Shown: piece by piece, positions 43,069 through 58,000 of the stretch | How positions within the stretch are numbered: the first letter of the stretch is position 1 | How the letters are laid out: each line of letters begins with the position of its first letter | DNA from: Xylocopa sonorina | Lineage: Eukaryota > Arthropoda > Insecta > Hymenoptera > Apidae | Direction of reading: 5' to 3' | Length of the DNA stretch: 64,000 nt | Assembly: GCF_050948175.1 (NCBI RefSeq) | Contig: NW_027490239.1 | Location: 620,001-684,000, forward strand | The notes under the pieces: generated by a model | Database searches by the model: none | What the model saw: the letters and a program-made list of their open reading frames with translations, nothing else | Told to the model about the DNA's origin: nothing | Made by a program: the position numbers and the translations under genes

Positions 43069-43605
43069 TGAGAGCTTATTCGCTAAAGCGTCCCATTTCT
43101 TGTGTCGCATATTGTATATCGTATCTTATATCGTGAAGCGAGTTATGATACCCGGTAATTTGCGGCGTGTTGCGTAGTTTCCCGTAGCCCTTGTTAGCTA
43201 AACCCACGTCGAGACCATAAATAAACATGCCGTGACTTCAGTATCTCACGACCTGAGTGTGTGTACTAGGCTAGGCGTAGTCGAGAGGAGGAGCATTTCG
43301 AAGTTTCAAGGGTTGTTCCGCCCCAGGGTTCCCGGGGTCGTGTAGTCTATCCCTTTGCTACTTTCTGAGCAGCTGGCGCTCAAGAAAAGTTGTATGTGAG
43401 CGGATACCTTGGAACGATAGATCGCTTTAGATTAAAATACGTTTTACACCTTAAAGCATTTAGATAATTAACCCCTTCAAGCTTCCCTGACTTACTATAT
43501 ATAGGTTTCCGTCACAACTAATTGGAACCATCACTTTACATAGATATATAGAACGCACATAGTTTTAAACGTAGAACTGAGAATTTGAGAACTTACTTTG
43601 AAACG
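43069..43605 (+). mobile_element. LTR-like block, macro-repeat copy 2
   Basis: Starts TGAGAGCTTATTCG after a purine tract and aligns with 22833-23445. TATA-like ATAAATA is at 43217-43223 and TCAGT at 43238-43242. Relative to copy 1 about 70 bp are missing after CAAGAAA (about 43389), where both deletion edges in copy 1 carry GAAA. Confidence 0.55.
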
Positions 43606-44486
43606 TTAGTAGTGAGAAATTCCATCGGATTTCATAGAAATTCAGAACTTACTTGCTATGAAACATAGGCAGACAAGGGCCATCGCGTTGCTTAGAACTT
43701 TAGAACTTGCTTACTTCAACAAAGATTTCTATTGGCTTCGTCCGTTCTTTTAGAAGAGTTTTTGATAAACCACATACTTTTCACGCTTCTGATGTCTTTG
43801 AAAGTTCGCTAGATGTAATCGTGTAAGTTTTAAAATGATTACTTAGTGTGGATTATTATTTAGTAACTCGCTCATAAACGAGTCTGCGTAGGATTTAATC
43901 CATAAGTTTTTAAGCCTGGAATTTATGCAGTTATTTGTTATTCACTTATTGCTCAAACGACAAAGATTCTGACCACTTCAAAATGGTTGACTTTCATCAA
44001 TTTTCTTAAAAATTGAAATACTGCCCAACTGCTTGCAATAAAGACTGTAATTAATGCTTTCGAAACATTTTACCTCTTATAGATTAATTCTGGAATTGAA
44101 ATTGAATGTTTGACTTTTCTAGCTCCTGTTTAGGCATCTTTCTATTGGAATGTTCAAGTATTTTTCATATTCGTAATTATTAAAAATGTTTTACTTGATT
44201 CTTTTATTTAATATTTAGAATTTTCTGAGAAATATTTTTTATCGTAATGAACTATATAATTGCAATTATAATTCTTTATGAAGTAATAATAACAGAAAGG
44301 TATGTATCCATTCTTGTAGTTTTGTAAAAAGTATTTAATCTTACTATCTAAAATGAAGCAATGAGATCTGTTTACAATCTAAAGGAATTTAATTACCTTT
44401 TGATTCAAATTTACAATGATAATCTTCCATAGTTCAACAATTTTGTGAGCTGTCCTCAGGAATCCGCAGCTCAGTACTTATAAATT
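43606..44486. other. AT-rich segment absent from copy 1
   Basis: About 880 bp lie between parts that are adjacent in copy 1. The first 120 bp are degraded satellite (CTTACTTGCTATGAAACATAG, CATCGCGTTGC, split here by decay). The rest is AT-rich, non-repetitive by eye and without a frame. Either copy 1 lost it or copy 2 gained it. Confidence 0.6.
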
Positions 44487-44996
44487 GAGCGACACAAAGA
44501 ACAGCCTAACCAAACGTATTCGAACCGATTTTTCAATACTAATCTTATCATGTTTAACTTATGCTGCAAACTATTGAAATGCCCTTCGAAAAGTGTTTAT
44601 TCACAGTGAAGTAAACGGTAAGTATTACGCCTCCCACCACTGTTTACAATACGTATGTTTCATTTACTATCAAAACCGTGAGTATTATCGCCTTTCTTTA
44701 CTTTTTGTAACCTTCAATGTCTTCATGTTACAGATCGTTAAACTTGCTTTAAAATGCTCTATCGTATTACGGAAGAATGGACATACCAATTCATTTTAAA
44801 AAATGAAGGTAACCTTCATATGTCCAACATAACTCCACTTACAAAAAAACTATTTTCATCAACGGATGGCCCCTTTGTACTATGCAATTTTATATAAGCA
44901 AAAACTTCTATGAAACTTTTTGTTTCGTGGATATCTGAGGTGCTAATTATTACTGCCCCACCCTGTATATTGTTATGGATGTGTCCAACAAGTGAA
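44487..44996. repeat. Duplicated interspersed segment, copy 2
   Basis: Close match to 23449-23957, ending at the same ...TGTCCAACAAG. Differences are scattered substitutions and a few short indels. Confidence 0.65.
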
Positions 44997-46035
44997 AATC
45001 CATCTCCTTGACGATGATAAGGAACAAGTCTGCCTCATGCACTACAATATCCCAAACAGCCAGCGATTGGCACGCCAATGACAACGGATGGAACGAATTC
45101 CGTGACAGAACTGTGCTAACAAAGTGCTCCTACTCAGCTTTCGAAATGGCATACTGTTAGTACTGGGGCGGCATTCGTATCACGGCACTATTAAAGCACC
45201 GAGATATAGCACACGGGCTACACGGCCGTGACAATGACACTATCAGCTCACCATAGCTACACGCGTGGTTGTGGCGTAGGCTGACATTTACTAATGGGGA
45301 AGCTGTTTCCATAAAAATTATAAGCAAATATGAAAAATGACTAAACTGTGCAATTTATTTATTTTGATTCCAAAATAGATACACCGGCACAAAACAAAGA
45401 TATAAGAACTCGATTTTATTATTTTCTATAAACTAGCTCGATAGGGCGATTTTTTCCATAAAGTCGATAATTACTTTGTCATAAAAATATATACACTTAT
45501 TTTATATATATTTTCTTCAATTTATTGTTACAAATTCATGCAATTGAGGATTACATTAAATACGATGACAGCATGTTATTTCAAAAATTACACAAGGCGA
45601 AGTTAGGGACGCAACAGCATGAATTTTTATTTTATAAGTAATATTTTTTTTATAAATAATATTTTTAGTCTCTGATGGATTGAAAGAAATATATACGACT
45701 CGCTCAATAACTATAAATATAGGAAAACGACCATCAAAATGTCTATCAATACTCATATGCTGAACATCTACTGACATCTAACGGTTCTAGTTTGTATGAA
45801 AGCACAGGTTCCCCATTGTCAAATGTGATCCTGCGTCATTGCTGAGGAGATTCATGAATGGAGCGATGATACGCGTGTCACCATGGTGCTGGTGCTGCGC
45901 GATTCGCTTGTCTAGAACGTGCTGGTAACACGTTCTGGCATTTTAGTCAACGAATCCGGTCACAGATGACTACGAATCAGTTGACACTCCTCGGAAGTGG
46001 CAATATAGTGCCGGCATGGTGTCGCTACCATCTTG
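44997..46035. other. Non-satellite spacer, nothing recognised
   Basis: Unique to copy 2. First half (44997-45300) is of ordinary composition, the middle (45300-45700) is AT-rich with TATATA runs, and the end has GTGCCGGCATGGTGTCGC. A 73-aa minus frame (45556-45777) looks like translated AT-rich DNA with no domain. It may be part of another old element. Confidence 0.5.
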
Positions 46036-49000
46036 CGCAAAACACTTCGCACATGAATATTATATCTTATCATGAAACATAGAAATGAGATACGATATCG
46101 TGTTTTAAGAAGCATTAGAGCTCTATTGCTTCGATACATAGACATATGCAAACGCTGTTTCCTAGCAAGGAAGTGTCGCATTTACATTCTTTACATGTGA
46201 ATACGAGGAATACATGACACTTCGCAATGAATATTATATCTTGTCATGAGACATAGAAATGAGATGCGATATCCCGTTTTAAGAAGCATTAGAGCTCTAT
46301 TGCTTCGATACATAGACATATGCAAACGCTGTTTCCTAGCAAGGAAGTGTCACATTTACATTCTTTTGATGTGAATACGAGGTATACATGACCCATCGGA
46401 ATGGATATTATATCTTATCATGAAACATAGAAATGAGATGCGACATCGCGTTTTAAGAAGCATTAGAGCACTATTTCCTCGTTACGTAGGCATCTGCAAA
46501 CGCTGTTTCCTAGCAAGGAAGTGTCGCATTTACATTCTTTTGAAGTGAAAAGGAGTTATACATGGCACTTCGCAATGAATATTATACCTTATCATGATAC
46601 ATAGAAGTGAGATGCAATATCGCGTTTTAAGAAGCATTAGAGCTCTATTGCTTCGATACATAGACATCTGCAAACGCTGTTTCCTATCAAGAAAGTGTCG
46701 CATTTACATTCATTTGAAGTGAATACGAGGTATACATGACATATCGCAATGGATATTATGTCTTATCATGAAACATAGAAATAAGATGCGACATCACGTT
46801 TTAAGAATCATTAGAAATCTATTGCTTCGATACGTAGACATCTGAAAACGCTATTTCCTAGCAAGCAAGTGTCGCATTTACATTCTTTTGAAGTGAATAC
46901 GAGGTATACATGACACTTCGCAATGGATATTATATCGTGTCATTAAACATAGAAATGAGATGCGATATCGCGTTTTAAGAAGCGTTAGAATTCTATTGCT
47001 ACGATACATAGAACTCTGCAAACGCTATTTCCTAGACAGGAAGTGTCGCATTTACATTCTTTACACGTGAATACGAGGAATACATGACACTTCGCAATGA
47101 ATATTATATCTTGTCATGAGACATAGAAATGAGATGCGATATCCCGTTTTAAGAAGTAATAGAACACTATTGCTTCGGTACGGAGACATCTGCAAACGCT
47201 ATTTCCTTACAAGGAAGTGTCGCATTTACATTCTTTTGAAGTGAATAGGAGTTATACATGACACTTCGCAATGAATATTATACCTTATCATGAAACATAG
47301 AAGTGAGATGCGATATCGCGTTTTAAGAAGCATTACAGCACTATTGCCTCGTTACGTAGATATCTGCAAACGCTATTTCCTAGCAAGGAAGTGTCGCATT
47401 TACATTCATTTGAAGTGAATACGAGGTATAAGTGACACTTCGCAATGTATAATAAATTTTATCAAGAAACATAGAAATGAGATGCGATATCGTGTCTAAA
47501 GAAGCATTAGAGCACTATTTCCACGTTACGTAGACATCTGCAAACGCTATTTCCTAGCAAGGAAGTGTCGCATTTACATTCTTTTGAAGTGAATAGGAGT
47601 TATACATGACACTTCGCAATGAATATTATACCTTATCATGAAACATAGAAGTGAGATGAGATATCGCGTTTTAAGAAGCATTACAGCACTATTGCCTCGT
47701 TACGTAGATATCTGCAAACGCTATTTCCTAGCAAGGAAGTGTCGCATTTACATTCATTTGAAGTGAATACGAGGTATAAGTGACACTTCGCAATGTATAA
47801 TAAATCTTATCATGGAACATAGAAATGAGATGCGATATCGCGTTTTAAGAAGCATTAGAAATCTATTGCTACGATACGTTGAAATCTGCAAACGTTATTT
47901 CCTAGCAAGGAAGTGTCGCATTTACATTCTTTTGATATAAATACGAGGTATACATGACCCATCGGAATGGATATTATATCTTATCATGAAACATAGAAAT
48001 GAGATGCGATATCGCGTTTTAAGAAGTAATAGAACTCTATTGCTTCGGTGCGGAGACATCTGCAAACGCTATTTCCTTTCGAGGAAGTGTCGCATTTACA
48101 TTCCTTTGAAGTGAATAGGAGTTATACATGACACTTCGCAATGAATATTATACCTTATCATGAAACATAGAAGTGAGATACGATATCGCGTTTTAAGAAG
48201 CATTACAGCACTATTGCCTCGTTACGTAGATATCTGCAAACGCTATTTCCTAGCAAGGAAGTGTCGCATTTACATTCATTTGAAGTGAATACGAGGTATA
48301 AGTGGCACTTCGCAATGTATACTAAATCTTATCAAGAAACATAGAAATGAGATGCGATATCGTGTCTAAAGAAGCATTAGAGCACTATTTCCTCGATACG
48401 TAGACATCTGCAAACGCTGTTTCCTAGCAAGGAAGTGTCGCATTTACATTCTTTTGAAGTGGATACGAGGTATACATGACACTTCGCAACGAATATTATA
48501 TCTTATCATGAAACATAATAATGAGATGCGATATCTCATTTTAAGAAGCATTAGAGCTTTATTGCATCGATACATAGACATCTGCAAACGCTGTTTCCTA
48601 GCAAGAAAGTGTCGGATTTACATTCATTTGAAGTGTATGCGAGGTATACATGACACTTCGGAATGAATAACAGATCTTATCATGAAACATAGAAATGAGA
48701 TGCGATATCGTGTTTTAAGAAGCAATAGAGCTCTATTGCTTCGATACATAGATATATGCAAACGCTGTTTCCTAGCAAGGAAGTGTCGCATTTACATTCT
48801 TTTGATGTGAATGCGAGGTATACATGACCCATCGGAATGGATATTATATCTTATCATGAAACATAGAAATGAGATGCGATATCGCCTTTTAAGAAGCATT
48901 AGAGCACTATTTCCTCGTTACGTAGACATCTGCAAACGCTATTTCCTAGCAAGGAAGTGTCGCATTTACATTCTTTTGAAGTGAATACGAGATATACATG

Positions 49001-52000
49001 ACACTTCGCAATGGATATTATATCTTATCATCAAACATAGAAATGAGATGCGATATCGCGTTTTATGAAGCGTTAGAACTCTATTACTTCGATACGTAGA
49101 CATCTGCAAACGCTATTACCTAGCAAGGAAGTGTCGCATTTACATTCTTTAGATGAGAATACGAGGAATACATGACACTTCGCAATGGATATTATATCTT
49201 ATCATCAAACATAGAAATGAGATGGGATATTGCGTTTTAAGAAGCGTTAGAACTCTATTGCTTCGATACGTAGACATTTGCAAACGCTATTACCTAGCAA
49301 GGAAGTGTCGCATTTACATTATTTTGAAGTGAATACGATGTATACATGACACTTCGGAATCGATATTATATCTTATCATGAAATATAGAAATGAGATGCG
49401 ATATCGCATTTTAACAAGCATTAGAGCACTATTTCCTCGATACGTAGACATCTGCAAACGCTATTTCCTAGCAAGGAAGTTTCGCATTTACATTCTTTTG
49501 AAGTGAATACGAGGTAGACATGACACTTCGCAACGAATATTGTATCTTATCATGAAACACAGAAATGAGATGCGATATCCCCTTTTTAGAAGCATTAGAA
49601 CTCTATTGCTTCCGTACGTAGACATCTGCAAACGCTACTCCCTAGTAAGCAAGTGTCGCATCTACATTCTTTTGAAGTGAATAGGAGGTGTACATGGCAC
49701 TTCGCAATGAATATTATATCTTATCATGAAACATAGAAATGAGATGCGATATCGCCCTTTGAGAAGCATTACAGCACTATTGCCTCGTTACGTAGATATC
49801 TGCAAACGCTATTTCCTAGCAAGGAAGTGTCGCATTTACATTATTTTGAAGTGAATACGATGTATACATGACACTTCGGAATCGATATTATATCTTATCA
49901 TGAAATATAGAAATGAGATGCGATATCGCATTTTAAGAAGCATTAGAGCACTATTTCCTCGATACGTAGACATCTGCAAACGCTATTTCCTAGCAAAGAA
50001 GTGTCACATTTACATTCATTTGAAGTGAATACGAGGTATAAGTGACACATCGTAATGAATAATGGATCTTATCATGAAACATAGAAATGAGATGCGATAT
50101 CGTGTTTTAAGAAGGTTTAGAACTCCATTGCTTCGATACGTAGACATTTGCAAACGCTATTACATAGCAAGGAAGTGTCGCATTTACATTCTTTAGATGT
50201 GAATACGAGGAATACATGTCACTTCGCAATGAATATTATATCTTGACATGAAACATAGAAATGAGATGCGATGTCCCGTTTTAAGAAGCATTAGAACTAT
50301 TGCTACGATAGGTAGATCTCTGCAAACGCTATTTACTAGCAAGGAAGTGTCGCATTTACATTCTCTTGAAGTGAATAGGAGTTATACATGGCACTTCGCA
50401 ATGAATATTATACCTTATCATGAAACATAGAAGTGAGATGCGATATCGCGTTTTAAGAAGCATTACAGCACTATTGCCTCGTTACGTAGATATCTGCAAA
50501 CGCTATTTCCTAGCAAGGATGTGTCGCATTTACATTCATTTGAAGCGAATACGAGGTATTAGTGACACTTCGCAATGAATAATAGATCTTATCATGAAAC
50601 ATAGAAATGAGATGCGATATCTCGTTTTATGAAACATTAGAACTCTACTGTTTCGATACGCAGACATCGGGAAACCCTATTTCCTAGCAAGGAAGTGTTG
50701 CATTTACATTCTTTTGAAGTGAGTACGAGGTATACATAACACTGCACAATGTATATTATACGCTATCACGAAACATAGTAATGAAATGCGATATCGGGAT
50801 TTAAGAAGCATTAGAGCTCTACTGCTTCGATACGGAGATATCTGTAAACGCCATTTTCTAGGAAGGAAGTTTCGCATTTACGTTCTTTTGTAGTGAATAC
50901 GAGGTATACATGACAGTTCGCACTGAATATTATATCTTATCACGAACCATGTAAATGAGATGCGATATCGCGATTTAAGAAGCATTAGAGCTCTATTGCT
51001 ACGATACGTAGACATCTGCAAACGCTATTTCCTAGCAAGGAAATGTCGCATTTACATTGATTTGAAGAGTATGCGAGGTATACATGACACTTCGCAATGA
51101 ATATTATATCTTATCATGAAACATAGAAATGAGGTGCGATTCCGCGTTTTAAGAAGCATTAGAACTCCATTGCTACGATACCCAGAAATCTACAAACGCT
51201 ATTTCCTAGCATGGAAGTGTCGCATTTACTTTATTTTGAAGTGAACACGAGGTATACATAAACACTTCGCAATGAATATTATATCTTGTAACGAAACATA
51301 GAAATGATATGCGATATCTCGACTTTAGAAGCATTAGAATTCTATTGCTTCGATACGTAGACCTCTGTATACGCTATTTCCTAGGAAGGAAATGTCGCAT
51401 TTACATTCTTTTGTAGTGAATACGAGGTGTACATGACACTTCGCAATGAATATTATATCTTATCAGGAAACATAGATATGATATGTGATATCGCGTTTTG
51501 AGAAGCATTAGAACTCTATTGCTACGATACGTAGACATCTGCAAACGCTATTTCCCAGCAAGCAATGGTCACATTTACATTCTTTTGAAGTGAATTCGAG
51601 GTTTACATGACACTTCGGAAAGGATACTATAACTTATCACGAAACATAGAAATGTGATGCGATATCGCGATCTAAGAAGCATTAGAACGCTATTGCTACG
51701 ATACGTAGACATCTGCAAACGCTATTTCCTAGCAAGCAATAGTCGCATTTACATTCTTTTGAAGTGAATACGAGGTATACATGACACTTCGCAATGAATA
51801 TTATATCTTATCACGAAACGTAGAAATGAGATGCGATATCGCGATATAAGAAGCATTAGAACCCTATTGCCTCGATGCGGAGATATCTGCAAACGCTATT
51901 TCCTAGCATGGAAGTGTCGCATTTACATTCTTTTGAAGTGAATTCGTGGTATACATGACACTTCGGAATGAATATTATAACTTATCACGAAACGTGGAAA

Positions 52001-55000
52001 CGAGATGCGATATCGCGATCTAAGAAGCATCAGAACTCTATTGCTACGATACGTAGGCATCTGCAAACGCTATTTCCTAGCAAGGAATAGTCGCATTTAC
52101 ATTCTTTTGAAGTGAGTACGAGGTGTACATGACCCTTCGCAATGAGTATTATATCTTATCAGGAAACATAGAAATGAGATGCGATATCGCGTTTTGAGAA
52201 GCATTAGAACTCTACTTCTACGATACGTAGACATCAACAAACGCTATTTCCTAGCAAACAATAGTCACATTTACATTCTTTTGAAGTGAATTCGAGGTTT
52301 ACATGACACTTCGGAGTGAATATTATAACTTATCACGAAACATAGAAATGAGATGCGATTCCGCGATCTAAGAAGCATTAGAACGCTATTGCTACGATAC
52401 GTAGACATCTGCAAGCGCTAATACCTGGCAAGCAATAGTCGCATTTACATTTCTTTTGAAGTGAATACGAGGTATACATGACACTTCGCAATGAATATTA
52501 TATCTTATCAGGAAACATAGAAATGGGTTGCGATATCGCGTTTTGAGAAGCATTAGAACTCTATTGCTACGATACGTAGACATCTGCAATCGCTATTTCC
52601 TAGCAAGCAATAGTCGCATTTACATTCTTTTGAAGTGAATACGAGGTATACATGACACTTCGCAATGAATATTTTATCTTATCATGAATCATAGAAGTGA
52701 GATGCGATATCGCGTTTTAGGAAGCATTAGAACTCTATTGCCTCGACGCGTAGACATCTGCAGACGCTATTTCCCAGCATGGAAGTGTCGCATTTACATT
52801 CGTCTGGAGTGAATAGGAGCTATACATGTCACTTCGCAATGAATATTATATCTTATAACGAAACATGGAAATGAGATGCGATATCGCGATCTAAGAAGCA
52901 TTAGAACTCTATTTCCTCGACGTGTAGAAATCTGCAGACGCTATTTCCTAGCATGGAAGTGTCGCATTTACATTCTTTTGCAGTGAATACGAGGTGTACA
53001 TGACACTTCGCAATGAATATTATATCTTATCACGAAACATAGAATGTGATGCGATATCGCGATTTAAGTAGCATTAGAACTCTATTGCTACGATACGTAG
53101 ACATCTGAATACGCTATTTCCTAGCAAGGAAGTGTCGCATTTACATTCGTTTGGCTTGAATAGGAGGTATACACGACACTTCGCAATGAATATTATAATC
53201 TTATCATGAAGCATAGAAATGAGATGCGATATCGCGTTTTGAGAAGCATTAGAACTTCATTGCTACGATACGTAGACATCTGCAAACGCTATTTCCTAGC
53301 AAGGAAGATTCGCATTTACATTCTATTGAAGTGAATCCGAGGTATACATGACACTCAGCAATGCACATTATATCTTATCATGTAACATAAAATGCGATAT
53401 CGCGTTTTAAGAAGCATTAGATCCCTATTGCCCCGATGTGGAGATATCTGCAAAGGCTATTTCCTAGCATGGAAATGTCGCATTTAGATTCTTCTGAAGT
53501 GAATTCGAGGTATACATGACACTTCGGAATGAATATTATAACTTATCACGAAACATGGAAATGAGATGCGATATCGCGATCTAAGAAGCATTAGAACTCT
53601 ATTGCTACGATACGTAGGCATCTGCAAACGCTATTTCCTAGCAAGGAATAGTCGCATTTACATTCTTTTCAAGTGAATACGAGGTATACATGACACTTCG
53701 CAATGAATATTATATCTTATCATGAAACATAGAAGAGATATGCGATATCGCGTTTCAAGAAGCATTAGAAATCTATTGCCTCGACGCGTAGACATCTGCA
53801 GACGCTATTTCCCAGCATGGAAGTGCCGCATTTACATTCTTTTGTAGTGAATACGAGGTGTACATGACACTTCGCAATGAATATTATATCTTATCAGGAA
53901 TCATAGATATGATATGCGATATCGCGTTTTGAGAAGCATTAGAACTCTATTGCTACGATACGTAGACATCTGCAAACGCTATTTCCCAGCAAGCAATGGT
54001 CGCATTTACATTCGTTTGGAGTGAATACGAGGTATACATGACTCTTCGCAATGAATATTATATCTTATCATGAAGCATAGAAATGAGATGCGATATCGCG
54101 TTTTGAGAAGCATTAGAAATCCATTGCTACGACACGCAGACACCTGCAAACGCAATTTCCTAGCATGGAAGTGTCGCATTTACATTCTTTTGAAGTGAAT
54201 TCGTGGTATACATAACACTTAGGAATGAATACTATAACTTATCACGATACATGGAAACGAGATGCGATATCGCGATTTAAGTAGCATTAGAACTCTATTG
54301 CTACGATACGTAGACATCTGAATACGCTATTTCCTAGCAAGGAAGTGTCGCATTTACAATCGTTTGGCGTGAATAGGAGGTATACATGACACTTCGCAAT
54401 GAATATTATATCTTATCACGAAACATGGAAATGAGATGCGATATCGCGATCTAAGAAGCATTAGAACTCTATTGCTACGATACGTAGGCATCTGCAAACG
54501 CTATTTCCCAGCAAGGAATAGTCGCATTTACATTCTTTTGAAGTGAATTCGAGGTTTACATGACACTTCGGAATGAATATTATAACTTAACACGAAACAT
54601 AGAAGTGACATGCGATATCGCGATCTAAGATGCATTAGAACGCTATTGCTACGATACGTAGACATCTACAAACGCTATTTCCTAGCAAGAAATAGTCGCA
54701 TTTACATTCTTTTGAAGTCAATACGAGGTATACATGACACTTCGCAATGAATATTATATCTTATCAGGAAACATAGAAATGAGATGCGATATCGCGTTTT
54801 ACGAAGCATTAGAACTCTATGGCCTCGATGCGGAGACATCTGCAAACGCTATTTCCTAGGATGGAAGTGTCGCACTTACATTCTTTTGAAGTGAATACGA
54901 GCTATACATGAGACTTCGCAATGAATATTATATCTTATCGCGAAACATTTAAATGAGATGCGATATCGCGATTTGAGTAGCATTAGAACACTATTGCTAC

Positions 55001-58000
55001 GATACGTAGACATCTGCAAACGCTATTTAACAGCAAGGAATTTCGCATTTAATGTAAATCGCAATTTCGAATGTAAATCGCATTTACATTCTTTTGAAGT
55101 GAATACGAGGTATACATGACACTTCGCTATGAACATTATATCTTATCATGTAAGATAAAGGTGAGATGCAATATCTCGTTTTAAGAAGCATTAGAACCCT
55201 ATTGCCTCGATGCGGAGATATCTGCAAAGGCTATTTCCTAGCATGGATACGTCGCATTTAGATTCTTTAGAAGTGAATTCGAGGTACACATGACACTTCG
55301 GAATGAATATTATAACTTATCACGAAACATGGAAATGAGATGCGATATCGCGATCTAAGAAGCATTAGAACTCTATTGCTACGATACGTAGACATCTGCA
55401 AACTCTATTTCCTAGCAAGCAGTAGTCGCATTTACTTTCTTTTCAATTGAATACGTGGTGTACATGACACTTCGCAATGAATATTATATCTTATCACGAA
55501 ACATATATATGAGATGCGATATCGCGATTTAAGTAGCATTAGAACCCTTTTGCTACGATACGTGGACATCTGAATGGAAGTGAGACGCGGTATAGCGTTT
55601 TAAGAAGCATTAGAACCCTATTGCTACGATACGTAGACATCTGCAAACGCTATTTCCTAGCATGTAAGTGTGGCGTTTACATTCTTTTGAAGTGAATACG
55701 AGGTATACATGACACTTCTGAATGAATATTATATCTTATCGTGAAACATAGAAGTGAGATACGATATCGCGTTTTATGGAGCATTAGAACTCTATTGCTA
55801 CGATACGTAGACATCTGCAAACAATATTTCCTAGCAGGGAAGTGTCGCATTTACATTCTTTTAAAGTGATAACGAGGTGTACATAACACTCAACAATGAA
55901 TATTACATCTTATCATGAGACATAGAAATGGGATGCGATATCGCGTTTTATGAAGCGTTAGATCTCTATGGCTACGATACGTAGACATCCGCAGACGCTA
56001 TTTCCTAGCATGGAAGTGTCGCATTTACATTCTTTTGAAGTGAGTACGAGGAATACAAGACACTTCGCAATAAATATTATATCTTATCATGAAACATAGA
56101 AATGAGATGCGATATCGCGATTTAAAAAGCATTAGAACTCCATTGCTACGATACGTAGACATCTGCAATCGCTATTTAATAGCAAGGAAGTGTCGCATTT
56201 ACATTCTTTTGAAGTGAATACGATGTATATATAACATTCCACGTTGAATATTATATCTTATTACGAAACATAGAAATGAAATACGACATCTCGTTTTATG
56301 AAGCATTAGAACTCTATTGCTACGATACGTAGACATCTGCAAACTCTATTCCCTAGCATGGAAGTGTCGCATTTACATTCCTTTGTAGTGAATACGAGGT
56401 ATACATGACACTTCTGAATGAATATTATATCTTATCGTGAAACATAGAAGTGAGATACGATATCGCGTTTTATGGAGCATTAGAACTCTATTGCTACGAT
56501 ACGTAGACATCTGCAAACAATATTTCCTAGCAGGGAAGTGTCGCATTTACATTCTTTTAAAGTGATAACGAGGTGTACATAACACTCAACAATGAATATT
56601 ACATCTTATCATGAGACATAGAAATGGGATGCGATATCGCGTTTTATGAAGCGTTAGATCTCTATGGCTACGATACGTAGACATCCGCAGACGCTATTTC
56701 CTAGCATGGAAGTGTCGCATTTACATTCTTTTGAAGTGAGTACGAGGAATACAAGACACTTCGCAATAAATATTATATCTTATCATGAAACATAGAAATG
56801 AGATGCGATATCGCGATTTAAAAAGCATTAGAACTCCATTGCTACGATACGTAGACATCTGCAATCGCTATTTAATAGCAAGGAAGTGTCGCATTTACAT
56901 TCTTTTGAAGTGAATACGATGTATATATAACATTCCACGTTGAATATTATATCTTATTACGAAACATAGAAATGAAATACGACATCTCGTTTTATGAAGC
57001 ATTAGAACTCTATTGCTACGATACGTAGACATCTGCAAACTCTATTCCCTAGCATGGAAGTGTCGCATTTACATTCCTTTGTAGTGAATACGAGGTATAC
57101 ATGATACTTCGCAATGAATATTATATCTTAACATCAAACATAGAAATGATAAGCGATATCGCGATTTAAGAAGCATTAGAATTCTATTGCTTCGATACGG
57201 AGACATCTGCAAACGCTACTTGTTAGCAAGGAAGTGTCGCATTTTCAATCTTTTGAAACGAATACGTGCTATACATAACACAACACAATGAATAATATAT
57301 CTTATCATGAAACATAGAAATGAGATGCGATATTGCGTTTTGAGAAGCAGTAGAACTCTACTCCTACGATACGTAGATATCTGGAAACGCTATTTCCAAG
57401 CACGGAAGTGTCGCATTTACATTCTTTTAAAGTGATAACGAGGTATACATAACACTCCACAATGAATATTATATCTTATCATGAAACATAGAAATGAGGA
57501 GCTATATCGCGTTTTAAGTAGCAATAGAACTCTATTGCTTCGATACGTATATATCTGGAAACGCTATTTCCTAGCAAGGAACTGTCGCATTTACATTCTT
57601 TCGAACTGAATACAAGGTATACATAACACTCCACAATGAATATTATATCTTATCATGAAACATAGAAATGAGATGCGATATCGCGATTTAAAAAGCATTA
57701 GAACTCTATTGCTCCGATACGTAGGCATCTGCAAACGCTATTTAATAGCAAGGAAGTGTCGCATTTATATTCATTTGAAGTGTAGATGAGGAGTACATGA
57801 CACTTCGCAATGAATATTATATCTTATCATGGAACATTGAAATGAGATGCGACATCTCGTTTTAGGAAGCATTAGAACTCTATTGCTACGATACGTAGAC
57901 ATCTGCAAACGCTATTTCCTAGCAAGGATGTGTCGCGTTTACATTCTTTTGAGGTGAATACAAGGTATACATAACACTCCACAATAAATATTATATCTTA

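Noticed and set aside
42846..43136. 96-aa frame as a host gene
   Set aside because: The first codon is GTG, the frame runs into the LTR-like block past its TG start, and it sits before a purine tract. More likely the end of a retroelement frame.
45556..45777. 73-aa minus frame
   Set aside because: Lies in AT-rich spacer and resembles no family.
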